Counted from the stretch's first letter, positions 1-9,795 are shown. The stretch: 64,000 bases of DNA from Pseudomonas putida (GCF_026625125.1 NZ_CP113097.1:3954001-4018000); one strand, 5' to 3'. The notes: generated by a model not told the origin, from the sequence alone. Program-made: numbers and translations.

Positions 1-70
1 CGGCCCACAGCAACGGGCTGACGAGCGCCAGGCAGGCGCCGGCCGTGCGAATCATGACGGGCACGCTCAT
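1..70 (-). CDS. Start of a secreted protein, truncated by window edge
   Basis: Only about 23 codons are inside the window. From the ATG at 70 they read as a short N-terminus followed by a hydrophobic, alanine/leucine-rich stretch ending in LLWA, which resembles a Sec signal peptide. A second in-frame ATG at 55 is also possible. Neither ATG has a strong ribosome binding site of its own; a good AGGGAG site (136-141) instead serves an ATG at 129 that opens a 20-codon frame whose stop overlaps the ATG at 70. The gene follows the two hydrolases on the same strand. By remembered P. aeruginosa synteny it could be a DUF4892-type protein, but the visible sequence cannot show that. Confidence 0.45.
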   Translation of the reverse strand, partial: MSVPVMIRTAGACLALVSPLLWA

Positions 71-179
71 CGGCGACCCGCGCGGCGCCGAGCGCCGTGA
101 TGAAGCTCCAGGATGTCTGGCAGTTGCATGGTTGTCTCCCTGTTCAACCCGCCAAGCCTCGACACTTGTCCGGCTCAAG

Positions 180-1034
180 TCAAGCAAAGCCAAAGAAGCG
201 ATTGATACAGTCTGCGACAAGGGTCGCGCCGTGTTCATCGTTCAGGTGCAGATGATGGCCACCGGGTAGCACCGTCTGTTCAAAGGTTAGCTGCTCCAGC
301 AGCTCAGCGTGGCGCGCCAGCATGCCATCGGCCGCCACCACCAGGCAGGCCGGGCAGTTCACCCGGCGCACATAGGCCATGGCCTGGGCATGGCTCAAGC
401 GCACCGGCGACGGTAACGTCAGGCGGCTGTCACTGCGCCAGCTGTAACCGCCGGGCACCGGCATCAGTCCGCGCTGGGCGAGCAACTCGGCAGCGTCCCG
501 GCTGACCGCGACCATGCCCTTCATGCGCGCCTGCACGCCCTCCTCCAGGGTCTTGTAGACCGACTTGCGTTTGCCATCCAGGCGCAACTGGGCCTGCAGC
601 GCCAACCCCAGGCGCTCGCCGGCATCCTCCTCGGCCCCGGTCGGCGGGATGACGCCATCGATCAGCGCCAGATGGCTGACCCGCTCTGGCAGGGCGGCGG
701 CCAGTTGCACCGAAATGATCGCCCCCAGCGAATGCCCCAAGAGGGCAAACCGTTGCCAGCCCAGTTGTTCGGCAACCCGCAGTACATCATGGGCGTAGTC
801 GGCCAGCGCATAGCCGGCGCCTGGCGGGCGGTGCTGCGAGTAGCCGTGCCCGGCAAGGTCCAGGGCGAGGATACGCAGGCCTTTCAACTGCGGTGCGAGG
901 CGGGCAAAACTGTTGGCGTTGTCCAGCCAGCCATGCAGGGCGATCACCGGCAGGCCATCTTCGGGGCCGAACAGGTGAGCAGCCAGTTCGATATGGCCGA
1001 GGCTGAGACGGATTTCCTCGACATGGGCACTCAT
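180..1034 (-). CDS. Alpha/beta hydrolase
   Basis: A 284-residue alpha/beta-hydrolase-fold enzyme. It shows the HGW oxyanion-hole motif (about 34-36), the nucleophile elbow GHSLG with Ser102, a likely acid Asp236 in the AADG stretch, and a catalytic His in the GGHHLHL segment (260-263). There is no signal peptide, so it should be cytoplasmic. Its start overlaps the stop of the upstream hydrolase by four bases (1031-1034), implying translational coupling. The pair matches the adjacent hydrolases seen near sixA in other pseudomonads. The substrate is unknown; esterase, lactonase or lipase-like activity are all possible. Confidence 0.85.
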   Translation of the reverse strand: MSAHVEEIRLSLGHIELAAHLFGPEDGLPVIALHGWLDNANSFARLAPQLKGLRILALDLAGHGYSQHRPPGAGYALADYAHDVLRVAEQLGWQRFALLGHSLGAIISVQLAAALPERVSHLALIDGVIPPTGAEEDAGERLGLALQAQLRLDGKRKSVYKTLEEGVQARMKGMVAVSRDAAELLAQRGLMPVPGGYSWRSDSRLTLPSPVRLSHAQAMAYVRRVNCPACLVVAADGMLARHAELLEQLTFEQTVLPGGHHLHLNDEHGATLVADCINRFFGFA

Positions 1035-1819
1035 GCCTGGCCCCAGCGGTCGAACAGGCCTTTGATCAGGCTGGCAGTGTCTGTCGGCCGCTCCAGCGGG
1101 AACATGTGCCCACCGGGCACGCTGTGGTATTCGCCCTTGGGCATGCCGCGCACAGCCAACGTGTGGTGGCGACGGATCACATTGCTGCGCTCCCCCCGCA
1201 CCATCGCCAGGGGCACCTGAAGCTGCCGTGCAGGGGCCGGGCTGGCGTGAGGAATGCTGCGGTAGATGCTGATCTCGGTAGCCGGATCGAAGCGCAGGCG
1301 TACCCCCTGCTCCACGTCTTCCAGGCCATGCTCGAGGTAGGCTTCCAGGCAGTCGGGGTCAAAATGCCGGAACAGCTTCTTGCTGGCGAAATAATCCCGT
1401 GCGCTGGCGCGGTCGCTGAACGCTTCTCGCCGGCCCAGGGTACGGCCAGCAGGGGTAATGCGGTCGATGAAGCCAAAGCGCTTGGCGGTGCGCAGCAACC
1501 ACTGATCGGCGCGGGTCAGCACCGGTGAGTCAAGCATGACCACACCGCGGTAATACGCCGGGCAGCGCAGGGCTGCATGCAGGTGCAGCACGCCACCGAG
1601 CGAGTGCCCGACACCCCACACCGGCTGATCCTGCCTGGCCAGGTGGTGCAAGAGTTCGTCCACCAGGCTCTGCCAGTTCTCGTTCACCGGAAAGCGGGGG
1701 TCGTGAGCATGCTGGGGCAAATGCTGCACCTGGTAATCCGGCGCCAGGGCAGCGAACAGCTTGCCGTAGGTGGCCGACGGGAATCCGTTGGCATGGGCGA
1801 AGAAGATCTGCTGCGACAT
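1031..1819 (-). CDS. Alpha/beta hydrolase
   Basis: A 262-residue alpha/beta-hydrolase-fold protein beginning MSQQIFFAHANGFP. The HANGFP motif is the oxyanion region, the nucleophile elbow GHSLGG holds Ser73, and the C-terminal GGHMFPLE supplies catalytic His238. I chose the ATG at 1819 because the family begins right before the first beta strand; the 20 extra codons possible upstream look like read-through. It is first of the coupled hydrolase pair and lies 173 bases after sixA on the same strand, so it may have its own promoter. The substrate is not predictable from sequence. Confidence 0.82.
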   Translation of the reverse strand: MSQQIFFAHANGFPSATYGKLFAALAPDYQVQHLPQHAHDPRFPVNENWQSLVDELLHHLARQDQPVWGVGHSLGGVLHLHAALRCPAYYRGVVMLDSPVLTRADQWLLRTAKRFGFIDRITPAGRTLGRREAFSDRASARDYFASKKLFRHFDPDCLEAYLEHGLEDVEQGVRLRFDPATEISIYRSIPHASPAPARQLQVPLAMVRGERSNVIRRHHTLAVRGMPKGEYHSVPGGHMFPLERPTDTASLIKGLFDRWGQA

Positions 1820-1992
1820 GGCACCTGGTCCGGTACGGGGATGATGGCCCATTGTCGGCATCCCGCTCGCGCTCGGCAACGCCTGTAAAGGTCATCGGCG
1901 AGGGCGATCAGGTCACCGAGGGCTCACCAGGCGGGTATGCGAGCAATCGGCAGAGGGCACGGCAACAGGCACCAAGGCCCGTTGCCGATCAC

Positions 1993-2451
1993 TCAAGGGG
2001 CGTGATGCAGGGCCTGCAGGGTCATCAGCCCCGCCAGCGGCCAGTCGCCTTCAAGCTGCGCCAGGCTGGCGGTGCTCAGCGGCGCAGGCTGTTGCGCGTG
2101 GCCATGCTCCAGCATGCCCACCAGCGCGCCCACCAACGGCTGGTGGCTGACCAGCAATACCTGGTCAAGCCCCAGGCGTTCGAGTTCGGCGATCACCTCT
2201 TGCACGTTGCTTTCCGGCGTCAGCCAGGGCACGGTGCGCACCGGCTCGGCGAAGCCCAGGGTGTCATGCACCAGGGCGGCCGTTTGCTGAGCACGCACGT
2301 AGGGGCTGGCAAGGATGGCCTGCAGCGGCTGGCCAAGCAGGTGCGCAGCACTGTGCAGCACCTGCTCGCGGCCGTGGGCAGTCAGGCGTCGTTCGGCGTC
2401 GGTGTTGGCCCTGGGCTCAGCCTCACCGTGGCGCAATACCCACAGTTTCAC
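1993..2451 (-). CDS. sixA: Phosphohistidine phosphatase SixA
   Basis: A 152-residue histidine-phosphatase-superfamily protein. The catalytic RHG motif is at Arg7-His8-Gly9 and the second active-site histidine is His103 in VSHQPLVG; there is no cap domain, as usual for SixA. Characterised SixA removes phosphate from phosphohistidine, for instance on HPt domains or nitrogen-PTS proteins. It overlaps the upstream DUF4389 gene by four bases (ATGA-type junction at 2448-2451) and is in the gpsA-DUF4389-sixA order common in Pseudomonas. No signal peptide, so cytoplasmic. The target here is unknown. Confidence 0.9.
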   Translation of the reverse strand: MKLWVLRHGEAEPRANTDAERRLTAHGREQVLHSAAHLLGQPLQAILASPYVRAQQTAALVHDTLGFAEPVRTVPWLTPESNVQEVIAELERLGLDQVLLVSHQPLVGALVGMLEHGHAQQPAPLSTASLAQLEGDWPLAGLMTLQALHHAP

Positions 2452-2795
2452 AGCTTGGGCTCCTCGTCGCGCACCGGATGGGGTGCTGGGGCAACGGCAT
2501 GGGGCGCTTCGCCTTCCGGCGCACGCGGCGTGGGCCAGTCAGCGAAAGGCCACGGTTTGCTGTCGGTATGGAAGGTGCCAAAGCGACCGATCTGCGCCAG
2601 ATACTGGCTCAGGCTGTCGCCGAAGTTCATCAGGCTGGCGCTCGGCGCGCCGTAGATCAGGCGGTAGATGAGCTGCACCAGCACCAGGCCGCCGAGCAGC
2701 AGCTCGGCCAATTGCCACACCACCAGAAACACCAGCATCCATAACACACGCAGGATGATCGACTCGCGCTGGGCGCGCTCAGGGGTATCGTTCAT
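2448..2795 (-). CDS. DUF4389 membrane protein
   Basis: A 115-residue protein with one or two closely spaced hydrophobic segments near residues 15-46 (rich in Leu, Val and Trp) and a proline/alanine-rich hydrophilic tail. It matches what I know of DUF4389 proteins encoded beside sixA in Pseudomonas. It begins 36 bases after gpsA ends and its stop overlaps the sixA start, so the three genes are probably cotranscribed. Function unknown. Confidence 0.75.
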   Translation of the reverse strand: MNDTPERAQRESIILRVLWMLVFLVVWQLAELLLGGLVLVQLIYRLIYGAPSASLMNFGDSLSQYLAQIGRFGTFHTDSKPWPFADWPTPRAPEGEAPHAVAPAPHPVRDEEPKL

Positions 2796-2831
2796 GTGTC
2801 GCTCCTTGTTCTGTTCAAAGCCGCGGCAGGC

Positions 2832-3857
2832 TCAGTTGAAACCGCTGATGGAAATGAAGTCGACGTCGGTCTTGGGCTCGGCACGCATCAAGCGCTCGAT
2901 CACCTGGTTCAGCGTGCGGCCTTCGAAGAGGATGGCGTGCAGCCCGGCCACCAGCGGCATGTAGACCTGGACCTCCTCCGCCTTGGCCTTGAGTACCTTG
3001 AGGGTATTGACCCCTTCGGCCACTTCGCCCAGGCGAGTGACCGCCTGCTCCAGCGTCAGGCCCTGGCCCAGGGCGTGACCGACCTGGTAGTTGCGGCTCT
3101 TGGGCGAAGAGCAGGTGACGATCAGGTCGCCGACCCCGGCAAGGCCGAGGAAGGTCATGGGGTTGGCACCTTGGCTCACGGCGAAACGGGTCATTTCGGC
3201 CAGCGCCCGGGTAATCAGCATGCTCTTGGTGTTTTCGCCCATCCCCAATGCCACGGCCATGCCAGCGATGATCGCATAGACGTTCTTCAGGGCACCGCCC
3301 AGCTCGACACCGAAGCGGTCGCTGCTGGCGTAGACACGGAAGGTGCGCCCGTGCAATACCGCCTGCACGCGCTGGCAGAGGTCTTCATCTTCGCTGGCGA
3401 CCACGGTAGCGGTCAGCGCATGCTCAGCGATCTCGCGGGCCAGGTTTGGCCCGGACAACACACCGATTCGCGCATCGGGCGCGATTTCTTCGAGGATCTG
3501 GCTCATCAGCTTGAAGCTCTGTGCTTCGATGCCTTTGGTCAGGCTGACCAGGCATTTGCCGCGTAACAGCTCGGCATGCGGGGCCAGGACGCTGCGCAAG
3601 GCGCTGGAAGGCAGCGCAACGAAGATCAGGTCGCTGCTGTGCAACGTGCCCAGCAGGTCGTTGACCGGCTCGACGCCGTCATGCAGGCGGATGCCTTTGA
3701 GGTAGCGCGGGTTCTCGCGATTGATGCGCATGGCCTCGGCCTGCTCAGGGTCACGCATCCATTGGCGCACCGGCACGCCGTTCTGCGCCAGCAGGTTCGC
3801 CACTGCGGTGCCGAAGCTGCCGCCTCCCAGAACCGCAACAGGTTGCTGTTCAGTCAT
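2832..3857 (-). CDS. gpsA: Glycerol-3-phosphate dehydrogenase [NAD(P)+]
   Basis: A 341-residue cytoplasmic enzyme that reduces dihydroxyacetone phosphate to sn-glycerol-3-phosphate, the backbone for phospholipid synthesis. The Rossmann motif GGGSFG is at 11-16, Lys108 lies in SLTKGIE, and the catalytic Lys191 is in [10 protein letters not shown]. The ATG at 3857 puts the start just before the nucleotide-binding strand; a longer upstream frame runs into the heptamer repeats and is not credible. It leads the operon gpsA-DUF4389-sixA and is divergent from the TonB receptor gene across the inverted repeat. Confidence 0.95.
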   Translation of the reverse strand: MTEQQPVAVLGGGSFGTAVANLLAQNGVPVRQWMRDPEQAEAMRINRENPRYLKGIRLHDGVEPVNDLLGTLHSSDLIFVALPSSALRSVLAPHAELLRGKCLVSLTKGIEAQSFKLMSQILEEIAPDARIGVLSGPNLAREIAEHALTATVVASEDEDLCQRVQAVLHGRTFRVYASSDRFGVELGGALKNVYAIIAGMAVALGMGENTKSMLITRALAEMTRFAVSQGANPMTFLGLAGVGDLIVTCSSPKSRNYQVGHALGQGLTLEQAVTRLGEVAEGVNTLKVLKAKAEEVQVYMPLVAGLHAILFEGRTLNQVIERLMRAEPKTDVDFISISGFN

Positions 3858-3925
3858 ATTCGATCCGTTAAAGCCATTAGTTAATTGGCGACGGGGCCCA
3901 TTATACGACCAAGCCAGGGATTGCG

Positions 3926-4052
3926 AGCTACAAGCTGCAAGCTGCAAGCTGCAAGCTGCAAGCTTCAAGCCATAAGAAACCCTTGTGGCCAGTGAGGTCG
4001 CTGTTTCTTGCAGCTTGCAGCTTGCAGCTCGTAGCTTGCAGCTTGCAGCTCG
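3926..4052. repeat. Heptamer tandem repeat forming a long inverted repeat
   Basis: The left arm (about 3926-3980) is built of tandem GCAAGCT-type heptamers (core CAAGCTG repeated) and ends in GAAAC. The right arm (about 4003-4052) is the same array in reverse complement (core CAGCTTG) and begins with GTTTC. About 50 bases per arm can pair with a few mismatches around a 20-base loop. It separates divergent gpsA and the TonB receptor gene. A second element of this style lies at 23809-23884. Role unknown. Confidence 0.85.
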
Positions 4053-4101
4053 CAGCCCGCAGCCCACCGTTTGGCTGGCAAAAGCTCCATGGTCAGTTAA
4101 C

Positions 4102-6249
4102 ATGCCTGTTTCAACTCTGATACAAGGCCGTATCGTGTTCCCTGGCACGCCTCCCTACCCTCGCCTGTTGCTGCTCACAGCATTGCTCGGCAGCCCGGCC
4201 GTGGCCGACGACCTGTTCATCGACAACGCCGACCTGCCACAGGTTCTGACCGCCACGCGGCTGAAACAGTCCCCGGCCGCCGTGCCGGGCAGCATGACCG
4301 TGCTCGACAGCGAACTGATCCGAGCCAGCGGCGCCCGCGACATTCCCGAACTGCTGCGCCTGGTGCCGGGGATGATGATCGGCTACGGCGCCGGCAACCA
4401 GCCGACCGTCAACTACCACGGCACCAACGTCAACGAAGCCCGACGCATGCAGGTGCTCATCGACGGCCGCTCGGTGTACCGCGCCGGCCTGGCCACGGTG
4501 GACTGGAGCGACATCCCGGTGGCGCTGGAGGACATCGAACGCATCGAGGTGTTCCGCGGCCCCAACACCGTCAGCTACGGCGCCAACGCACTGATGGCGG
4601 TGGTCAACATTCTCACCCGCAATCCCGCCGACAGCCACGGCACGCGCATGAAACTGACCCGCGGCCAGGATGGCATCGATGACTACTACCTCAGCCACGG
4701 CTTCGGCTGGGACGGCGGTGACCTGCGCCTGTCGGTGTCGGGCCAGAAAGATGACGGCTTCGATGAAAACCAGTTCGGCCAGGATTACCGCGACAGTCGC
4801 CGCCTGAACCGCTTCAACCTCAGCGTCAGCCACAACCTCGCGATAAACCAGACCCTGGAATGGCAACTGGCAGCCAAAGAAGGCAGCAACCAGCGGCCCT
4901 ATACCTACCAGCCCGTATTCCCCTTCGTCACCGAAAGCGGCAACAATGCCGACGTCAATGCCAAGGACTACGCAGGCTCCGTGCGCTGGAACATCGACTT
5001 CAACCCTGACCACAGCCTGTACGTGCAGGGCTCGGCTCAGCACTTCGACCGCCAGCAGGTCTGGCGCGCCTGCGACGCAGCGCTGTCGTTCAGCCCGGAA
5101 CTGACCCGGCTGTGGCAGCTCAACCCGAATTTCGCCGAGCAGGTCGCCCGCGGCGCGAACAACCCGCCCAACAGCAGCAACCCCGAAGAGCAGGCGCTGG
5201 TCGATGCCATCAAGGACCAGTGGAACAACCAGGGCGGCAGCAACGTGGTGTGCGGCGATGTCGACCAGAGCACCCGGGAAACCCGCTACGACCTGGAAAT
5301 CCAGGACACCCTGAGCCTGACCGAAAACCTGCGCCTGCTCAGCGGCATGAACTACCGTTATGACCGCGCCGACTCGCAGACGTATTTCGACGGCGGCCTG
5401 GACGATCAGACCTGGCGCCTCTTTGGCCAGTTGGAGTGGCGCGCGGACGAGCATTGGATCGTGCAGGGCGGCGCGATGTTCGAAGATTCGCAACTGTCCG
5501 GCAGCTCGCTGTCACCGCGCATGGCGGTCAACTACCTGATCACCCCGCGCCACGGCTTGCGTGCGGTGTACTCCGAGGCAGTGCGCTCCCCGGACATGTT
5601 CGAGAACAACGTCAACTGGAGCTACACGGTCACGAACCTGACCCCTACTGCGTTCGGCCAGCAGAACGGCGAGTATTTCGTCAAGACCCGCGGGCCGGGC
5701 GACCTCGACCAGGAACGCATGCGCTCACGTGAGCTGGGCTACAACGGCCAGTTCACCGATATCGACCTGAACATGGATGTGAAGCTGTTCTACGACGAGA
5801 TCACCGGAATGATCAGCGAGCCACTGCGCAACAACCAGTACATCGCCAGTAACGCCAACAAGGCCCGATTCAGCGGCAGCGAGGCACAGCTGGACTGGCG
5901 CCCCACCCGGCGCGACCGCCTGCGGCTCACGTATGCCTATGTCGATGCCTGGGCCAGCAACCCCGCCGACAGCGCCAACACTGCCCGCAACAGTGGCTCG
6001 GCGGGGTGGATGCGCGAATGGGGTGATGGCTGGTCCAGTGCGCTGTTCTACTACGGTGACGATGCACTCAACCAGTACCGCTACGAGCGCCTCGACCTGC
6101 GCCTGGCCAAACGCTTTCGTATCCAGGGCAGCACCCTCGAACTGGCCGCGTTATGGCAGCAGCGCCTGGACGACGAACCGACCACCACCGTGCAGAACCG
6201 CTATGACAGCCGTCACCGCCTGAGCGTCAGCGCGGAGCTGGAGTTCTGA
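4102..6249 (+). CDS. TonB-dependent outer-membrane receptor
   Basis: About 715 residues. A signal peptide ends near residue 35 (SPAVA followed by DDLF). A plug domain follows, with VLTATR (TonB-box region), [16 protein letters not shown] and the [23 protein letters not shown] plug signature, then a beta-barrel finishing in a C-terminal phenylalanine (SAELEF), as outer-membrane barrels do. One extracellular-loop-like insertion has two cysteines (ACDAA and VVCGD) that could form a disulphide. The ATG at 4102 is preferred; a GTG at 4135 preceded by AAGG is an alternative. No N-terminal signalling extension is seen. It overlaps the next gene by one base, which links it to a binding protein and a kinase. 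The ligand is unknown. Confidence 0.88.
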   Translation: MPVSTLIQGRIVFPGTPPYPRLLLLTALLGSPAVADDLFIDNADLPQVLTATRLKQSPAAVPGSMTVLDSELIRASGARDIPELLRLVPGMMIGYGAGNQPTVNYHGTNVNEARRMQVLIDGRSVYRAGLATVDWSDIPVALEDIERIEVFRGPNTVSYGANALMAVVNILTRNPADSHGTRMKLTRGQDGIDDYYLSHGFGWDGGDLRLSVSGQKDDGFDENQFGQDYRDSRRLNRFNLSVSHNLAINQTLEWQLAAKEGSNQRPYTYQPVFPFVTESGNNADVNAKDYAGSVRWNIDFNPDHSLYVQGSAQHFDRQQVWRACDAALSFSPELTRLWQLNPNFAEQVARGANNPPNSSNPEEQALVDAIKDQWNNQGGSNVVCGDVDQSTRETRYDLEIQDTLSLTENLRLLSGMNYRYDRADSQTYFDGGLDDQTWRLFGQLEWRADEHWIVQGGAMFEDSQLSGSSLSPRMAVNYLITPRHGLRAVYSEAVRSPDMFENNVNWSYTVTNLTPTAFGQQNGEYFVKTRGPGDLDQERMRSRELGYNGQFTDIDLNMDVKLFYDEITGMISEPLRNNQYIASNANKARFSGSEAQLDWRPTRRDRLRLTYAYVDAWASNPADSANTARNSGSAGWMREWGDGWSSALFYYGDDALNQYRYERLDLRLAKRFRIQGSTLELAALWQQRLDDEPTTTVQNRYDSRHRLSVSAELEF

Positions 6250-7139
6250 TGGCCCGCCTGCTGCGCCTGCTGGTGTTCTGCCTTTGGCCAATGGGTTCGC
6301 TGTCCGCCAGCGAAATCCTGTTGGTCGGTGGCGAGGAACAGCCCGGCATCCGTAGCTTCGTCGCAGCGCTCGAAAGCCGCCGCAACCACGATCAGGTAAG
6401 GTTTCAGACCGTCGACCAACTGCCTAGCCCAGGCAAGCTTCAGGCCGACCTGCGCCTGGTGCTGCTTGACAGCGCCGCACTGGAGTGGCGCCTGGCCGAG
6501 AGCAAAGGCCCGCCGGCCTTGGCCATGCGCATTAGCCGCGTAGAGGCCGAGCAGCGCCTGGGAAAGTCACGACCGGCGTACTTGACCCTGCTGTGGAGTG
6601 ATCCGCCCCTGGCCCGCCAGTTGCGCCTGGCCCGCTACCTGTTGCCGCAAGCCCAACGCATCGGCGTGCTGTACGCAGAACACAGCCATTTTCTGCTTGA
6701 CGAACTGCGCCAGGCGGCCCGGCCTCTGGGGCTGGAAATCGTCGCCCAGCAATGGCCGGACCAGCGCGACAGCCGACCACTGCTGAATCTGTTGGGCAAC
6801 AGCGACGTGCTGCTGGGCCTGGAAGACCCCGACCTCTACAACTCCAAGACCGCCAAGAACCTGCTGCTCAGCAGCTACGGCCGGCAGATGGCGTTGATCG
6901 GCCCGAACGCCGGTTTTGTCCGCGCCGGTGCTCTGGCCAGTACCTACAGCGACCAGGAAGACTGGCTGGCGGTGCTCGACCGACTGCTCGACCGCCCGCC
7001 AGCGCAATGGCCGCGCAGCCTGTACCCCGACCGCTTCGGGGTCAGTGGCAACCAGCAGGTGGCTCGCGCCCTGGGCCTGGAACCGATCGATCCAAACGCC
7101 ACTGCCAAGGTTTTGGCCGAAGGAGAACCCACCCCATGA
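6249..7139 (+). CDS. Periplasmic ABC-type substrate-binding-like protein
   Basis: A 296-residue protein with a signal peptide (hydrophobic segment to about residue 20, ending SLSAS). The body alternates strands and helices like type I periplasmic binding proteins, with segments such as [11 protein letters not shown] and [17 protein letters not shown] that recall the ABC_sub_bind (TrpX-like) family. No permease or ATPase gene is nearby, so it is unlikely to feed a classical importer. Its ATG shares one base with the receptor stop and its stop overlaps the kinase start, which suggests it passes a signal between the two. Family assignment is moderate; ligand unknown. Confidence 0.7.
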   Translation: MARLLRLLVFCLWPMGSLSASEILLVGGEEQPGIRSFVAALESRRNHDQVRFQTVDQLPSPGKLQADLRLVLLDSAALEWRLAESKGPPALAMRISRVEAEQRLGKSRPAYLTLLWSDPPLARQLRLARYLLPQAQRIGVLYAEHSHFLLDELRQAARPLGLEIVAQQWPDQRDSRPLLNLLGNSDVLLGLEDPDLYNSKTAKNLLLSSYGRQMALIGPNAGFVRAGALASTYSDQEDWLAVLDRLLDRPPAQWPRSLYPDRFGVSGNQQVARALGLEPIDPNATAKVLAEGEPTP

Positions 7140-9067
7140 GCAAACGCCTGAGCTGGGATATCCACACCCGCACCCAGATCATCAGCCTGGGCCCTGCGCT
7201 GCTGCTGACGTTGCTGCTGATCAGCTTCTTCACCTTCGTGCGTATTCAGGACCTGCGTCAGGAACTCAACCATACCGGCCAACTGATCGCCAACCAATTG
7301 GCCCCGGCATCCGAATATGGGGTGATCTCAGGCAACAACGAAGTGCTCGAGGGGTTGATGCGTGCCACCCTGAGCATTCCACATGTGCGCTTCCTGGAAG
7401 TGCAGGACAGCCGCAACCATATCCTCGTCTACGTCGAGCAGGCCGACGAAAGCACCAACCGGGCGCAGCGGGTAGAGGTATTCCAGGCCCCGATCCGCCT
7501 TCAACAGATCCGCCTGGACAGTGACTTCCTGCAGCAGGGCAAGGCGCCATCGCCGGCGATCGGGGACGATTATCTGGGGCGGGTGATCGTCGGCATGTCG
7601 GACGACGCCTTCAGCCAGCGCCAACAGGAGATCGTCATCAAGGCCGGCATCCTGGCACTGTTCGCCCTGCTGTTCACCTTCCTGCTGGCACGCCGCCTGG
7701 CCATGAGCCTCGCAAAGCCGATCAGCGACATGGGCCATGCGGTCAAGGCCATCCAGCAAGGCGACTACAACACCCCGCTGCCAGTGGTCGACGACAGCGA
7801 ACTGGGGCACCTGGCGCGCCATATCAACAACCTGGCCAGCGCCCTGGAACAGGCCAGCGCCGAACAGAAGCAAGCCATTGCCCAGTTGATCCAGGCCCGC
7901 GAGGAGGCCGAGCAGGCCAACGGCGCCAAGTCGGAGTTCCTGGCGATGATGAGCCACGAGTTGCGTACCCCCATGAATGGCGTGCTGGGCATGCTGCAGC
8001 TGCTCGAAACCACCCAGCTGACCAGCGAGCAGGCCGAGTACACCGCTGTGGCCAGCGAGTCCACTGGGCACTTGCTCAAGGTGATCAACGACATTCTCGA
8101 TTTCTCCCGGATCGAACGCACCACCCTGCAACTGGAGCATATCGACTTCAACCTCGGCGAGCTGATCGCCAGCAGCGTGCAGTCCTTCCAGCACAGCGCA
8201 CAGCAACGGGGCCTGGACCTGCAACTGCAATTACCGCCCCAGAGCCAGCAGCTTCAAGTGGTCGGCGACCCCACACGCATCCGCCAGATCCTCCTCAACC
8301 TGGTCGGCAATGCCTTGAAGTTCACTGAACGGGGCCAGGTGCAGGTCGAGGCTCGTTGGCAGGCGCTCGATCGTCAGACGCTCTGGTTCACCTGCAGCGT
8401 GCGCGACACCGGCATCGGCATCGACAGCGAACGCCTGGAAATGATGTTCGTCGCCTTCCAGCAGGCCGACAGCTCGATTTCACGGCGCTATGGCGGTACC
8501 GGCCTGGGGCTGTCCATCGCTCGTACCCTCGCTGAACGCATGGGCGGCACGCTGCGCGGGGAGAGCCACGAAGGGCTGGGCTCGACCTTCACCCTGGAAA
8601 TGCCGCTCGCCCTGGCCAGCCCTGCTGCTGCGGCATTGCCCGGCGCGCTGGTGGCTCACACCCCGCTCGCCCAAGGCGAACGGATCCTGCTGGTGGAGGA
8701 CAATCCGGTCAATCAGAGCGTTATCGAAGCCATGTTGCGCAGCCTGGGCCTGGAAGTCAGCGTGGCCCAGGACGGCATCCAGGCCGTGGAAAAGGTCAGC
8801 CAGCAGCACTTTGCGGCCATCCTGATGGACTGCCGCTTGCCACAGCTCGATGGTTATGAAGCCACCCGACGCATACGCCTGCTGCCCAACGGCGGCCAGC
8901 TGCCGATCATCGCCCTGACCGCCAACGCCCTGCAGGGTGACCGGGAACGCTGCATGGCCGCCGGCATGGACGATTACCTGAGCAAACCGTTGCGTCGCAC
9001 TGACCTGCAGCAGGTGTTGCAACGCTGGCTGCCTGGCCGGACAGTCGCGACTGGCGATAAATGCTAA
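7136..9067 (+). CDS. Hybrid sensor histidine kinase with periplasmic sensor and receiver domain
   Basis: A 643-residue inner-membrane kinase. TM1 spans about 14-36, the periplasmic CHASE8-like sensor about 37-165, and TM2 about 168-186. A HAMP region (187-240), a coiled coil and HisKA with phospho-acceptor His274 (SHELRTP) follow. The HATPase has Asn392, the G1 box around Asp424 and the G2 box GGTGLGL (453-459). A C-terminal receiver has phospho-acceptor Asp565 and Lys617. There is no HPt domain and no separate output regulator nearby. The ATG at 7136 has AAGGAG upstream and overlaps the binding-protein stop by four bases. It probably reports on what the receptor or binding protein detects, which is inference. 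Confidence 0.9.
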   Translation: MSKRLSWDIHTRTQIISLGPALLLTLLLISFFTFVRIQDLRQELNHTGQLIANQLAPASEYGVISGNNEVLEGLMRATLSIPHVRFLEVQDSRNHILVYVEQADESTNRAQRVEVFQAPIRLQQIRLDSDFLQQGKAPSPAIGDDYLGRVIVGMSDDAFSQRQQEIVIKAGILALFALLFTFLLARRLAMSLAKPISDMGHAVKAIQQGDYNTPLPVVDDSELGHLARHINNLASALEQASAEQKQAIAQLIQAREEAEQANGAKSEFLAMMSHELRTPMNGVLGMLQLLETTQLTSEQAEYTAVASESTGHLLKVINDILDFSRIERTTLQLEHIDFNLGELIASSVQSFQHSAQQRGLDLQLQLPPQSQQLQVVGDPTRIRQILLNLVGNALKFTERGQVQVEARWQALDRQTLWFTCSVRDTGIGIDSERLEMMFVAFQQADSSISRRYGGTGLGLSIARTLAERMGGTLRGESHEGLGSTFTLEMPLALASPAAAALPGALVAHTPLAQGERILLVEDNPVNQSVIEAMLRSLGLEVSVAQDGIQAVEKVSQQHFAAILMDCRLPQLDGYEATRRIRLLPNGGQLPIIALTANALQGDRERCMAAGMDDYLSKPLRRTDLQQVLQRWLPGRTVATGDKC

Positions 9068-9108
9068 AGTGCGGCAGTCTTAAGGACTGGACAGGACCGT
9101 CATCGGCC

Positions 9109-9127
9109 CTGAAAATAGACGTTTCAG
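9109..9127. promoter_or_regulatory. Palindrome upstream of fabA
   Basis: CTGAAA (9109-9114) and TTTCAG (9122-9127) are perfect inverted six-base arms with a seven-base spacer, 142 bases before the fabA start. A second, imperfect inverted repeat (9125-9137 with 9150-9160) follows directly. fabAB operons in pseudomonads are controlled by TetR-type fatty-acid sensors such as DesT, but I cannot match this to a specific operator. Confidence 0.4.
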
Positions 9128-9201
9128 TGCACACCTGTACTTCTTTCGCCAGGTGCGCTGTGACTTTCACTACAACGCAATAGTCTACCTGTAGGCTGCC
9201 G

Positions 9202-9251
9202 CCCGGACTGATGCCGGGTTGGCCGGGAAGATTCATCCCCTGCCACAGGGG
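9202..9251 (+). promoter_or_regulatory. Tandem hairpins in the fabA leader
   Basis: CCCGG (9202-9206) pairs with CCGGG (9214-9218), and CCCCTG (9237-9242) pairs with CAGGGG (9246-9251) around a three-base loop. The second hairpin ends only a few bases before the fabA ribosome binding site GAGGAG, so it could affect translation start. No run of T follows, so these are not classical terminators. Confidence 0.4.
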
Positions 9252-9268
9252 GTTATTGAGGAGCTCGC

Positions 9269-9784
9269 ATGACCAAACAACACGCCTTTACTCGGGAAGA
9301 CCTGCTGCGCTGCAGTCGCGGTGAGCTGTTCGGCCCAGGTAATGCGCAACTGCCCGCGCCGAACATGCTGATGGTCGATCGCATCACCCATATCAGCGAA
9401 GAAGGCGGCAAGTACGGCAAAGGTGAATTGGTCGCCGAGCTGGATATCACCCCGGACCTGTGGTTCTTCGCCTGCCATTTCGAAGGCGACCCGGTAATGC
9501 CTGGCTGCCTGGGCCTGGATGCCATGTGGCAGCTGGTTGGTTTCTTCCTGGGCTGGCAGGGCCTGCCCGGCCGTGGCCGCGCCCTGGGTTCGGGTGAAGT
9601 GAAATTCTTTGGCCAGGTGTTGCCCACCGCCAAGAAAGTCACCTACAACATTCACATCAAGCGCGTCCTGAAGGGCAAGCTGAACATGGCCATCGCCGAT
9701 GGCTCGGTCAGCGTTGACGGCCGCGAGATCTACACTGCCGACGCCCTGCGGGTCGGCGTGTTCACCTCCACTGACAATTTCTAA
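9269..9784 (+). CDS. fabA: 3-hydroxydecanoyl-ACP dehydratase/isomerase
   Basis: A 171-residue hotdog-fold enzyme that dehydrates 3-hydroxydecanoyl-ACP and isomerises the trans-2 product to cis-3, the branch point to unsaturated fatty acids. The active-site pair His70 ([12 protein letters not shown]) and Asp84 (LGLDAMWQ) is intact and the length equals that of characterised FabA. The ATG at 9269 has an excellent GAGGAG site. fabB follows after 11 bases, so the two form the usual operon. Confidence 0.98.
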   Translation: MTKQHAFTREDLLRCSRGELFGPGNAQLPAPNMLMVDRITHISEEGGKYGKGELVAELDITPDLWFFACHFEGDPVMPGCLGLDAMWQLVGFFLGWQGLPGRGRALGSGEVKFFGQVLPTAKKVTYNIHIKRVLKGKLNMAIADGSVSVDGREIYTADALRVGVFTSTDNF

Positions 9785-9795
9785 GGGTTATTCGC

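Noticed and set aside
3926..4052. CRISPR array
   Set aside because: The units are seven-base direct repeats without spacers and are mirrored as an inverted repeat; no cas genes are near.
4102..6249. TonB receptor acting as a FecA/FpvA-type transducer
   Set aside because: There is no N-terminal signalling domain between the signal peptide and the plug, and no sigma/anti-sigma pair beside it.
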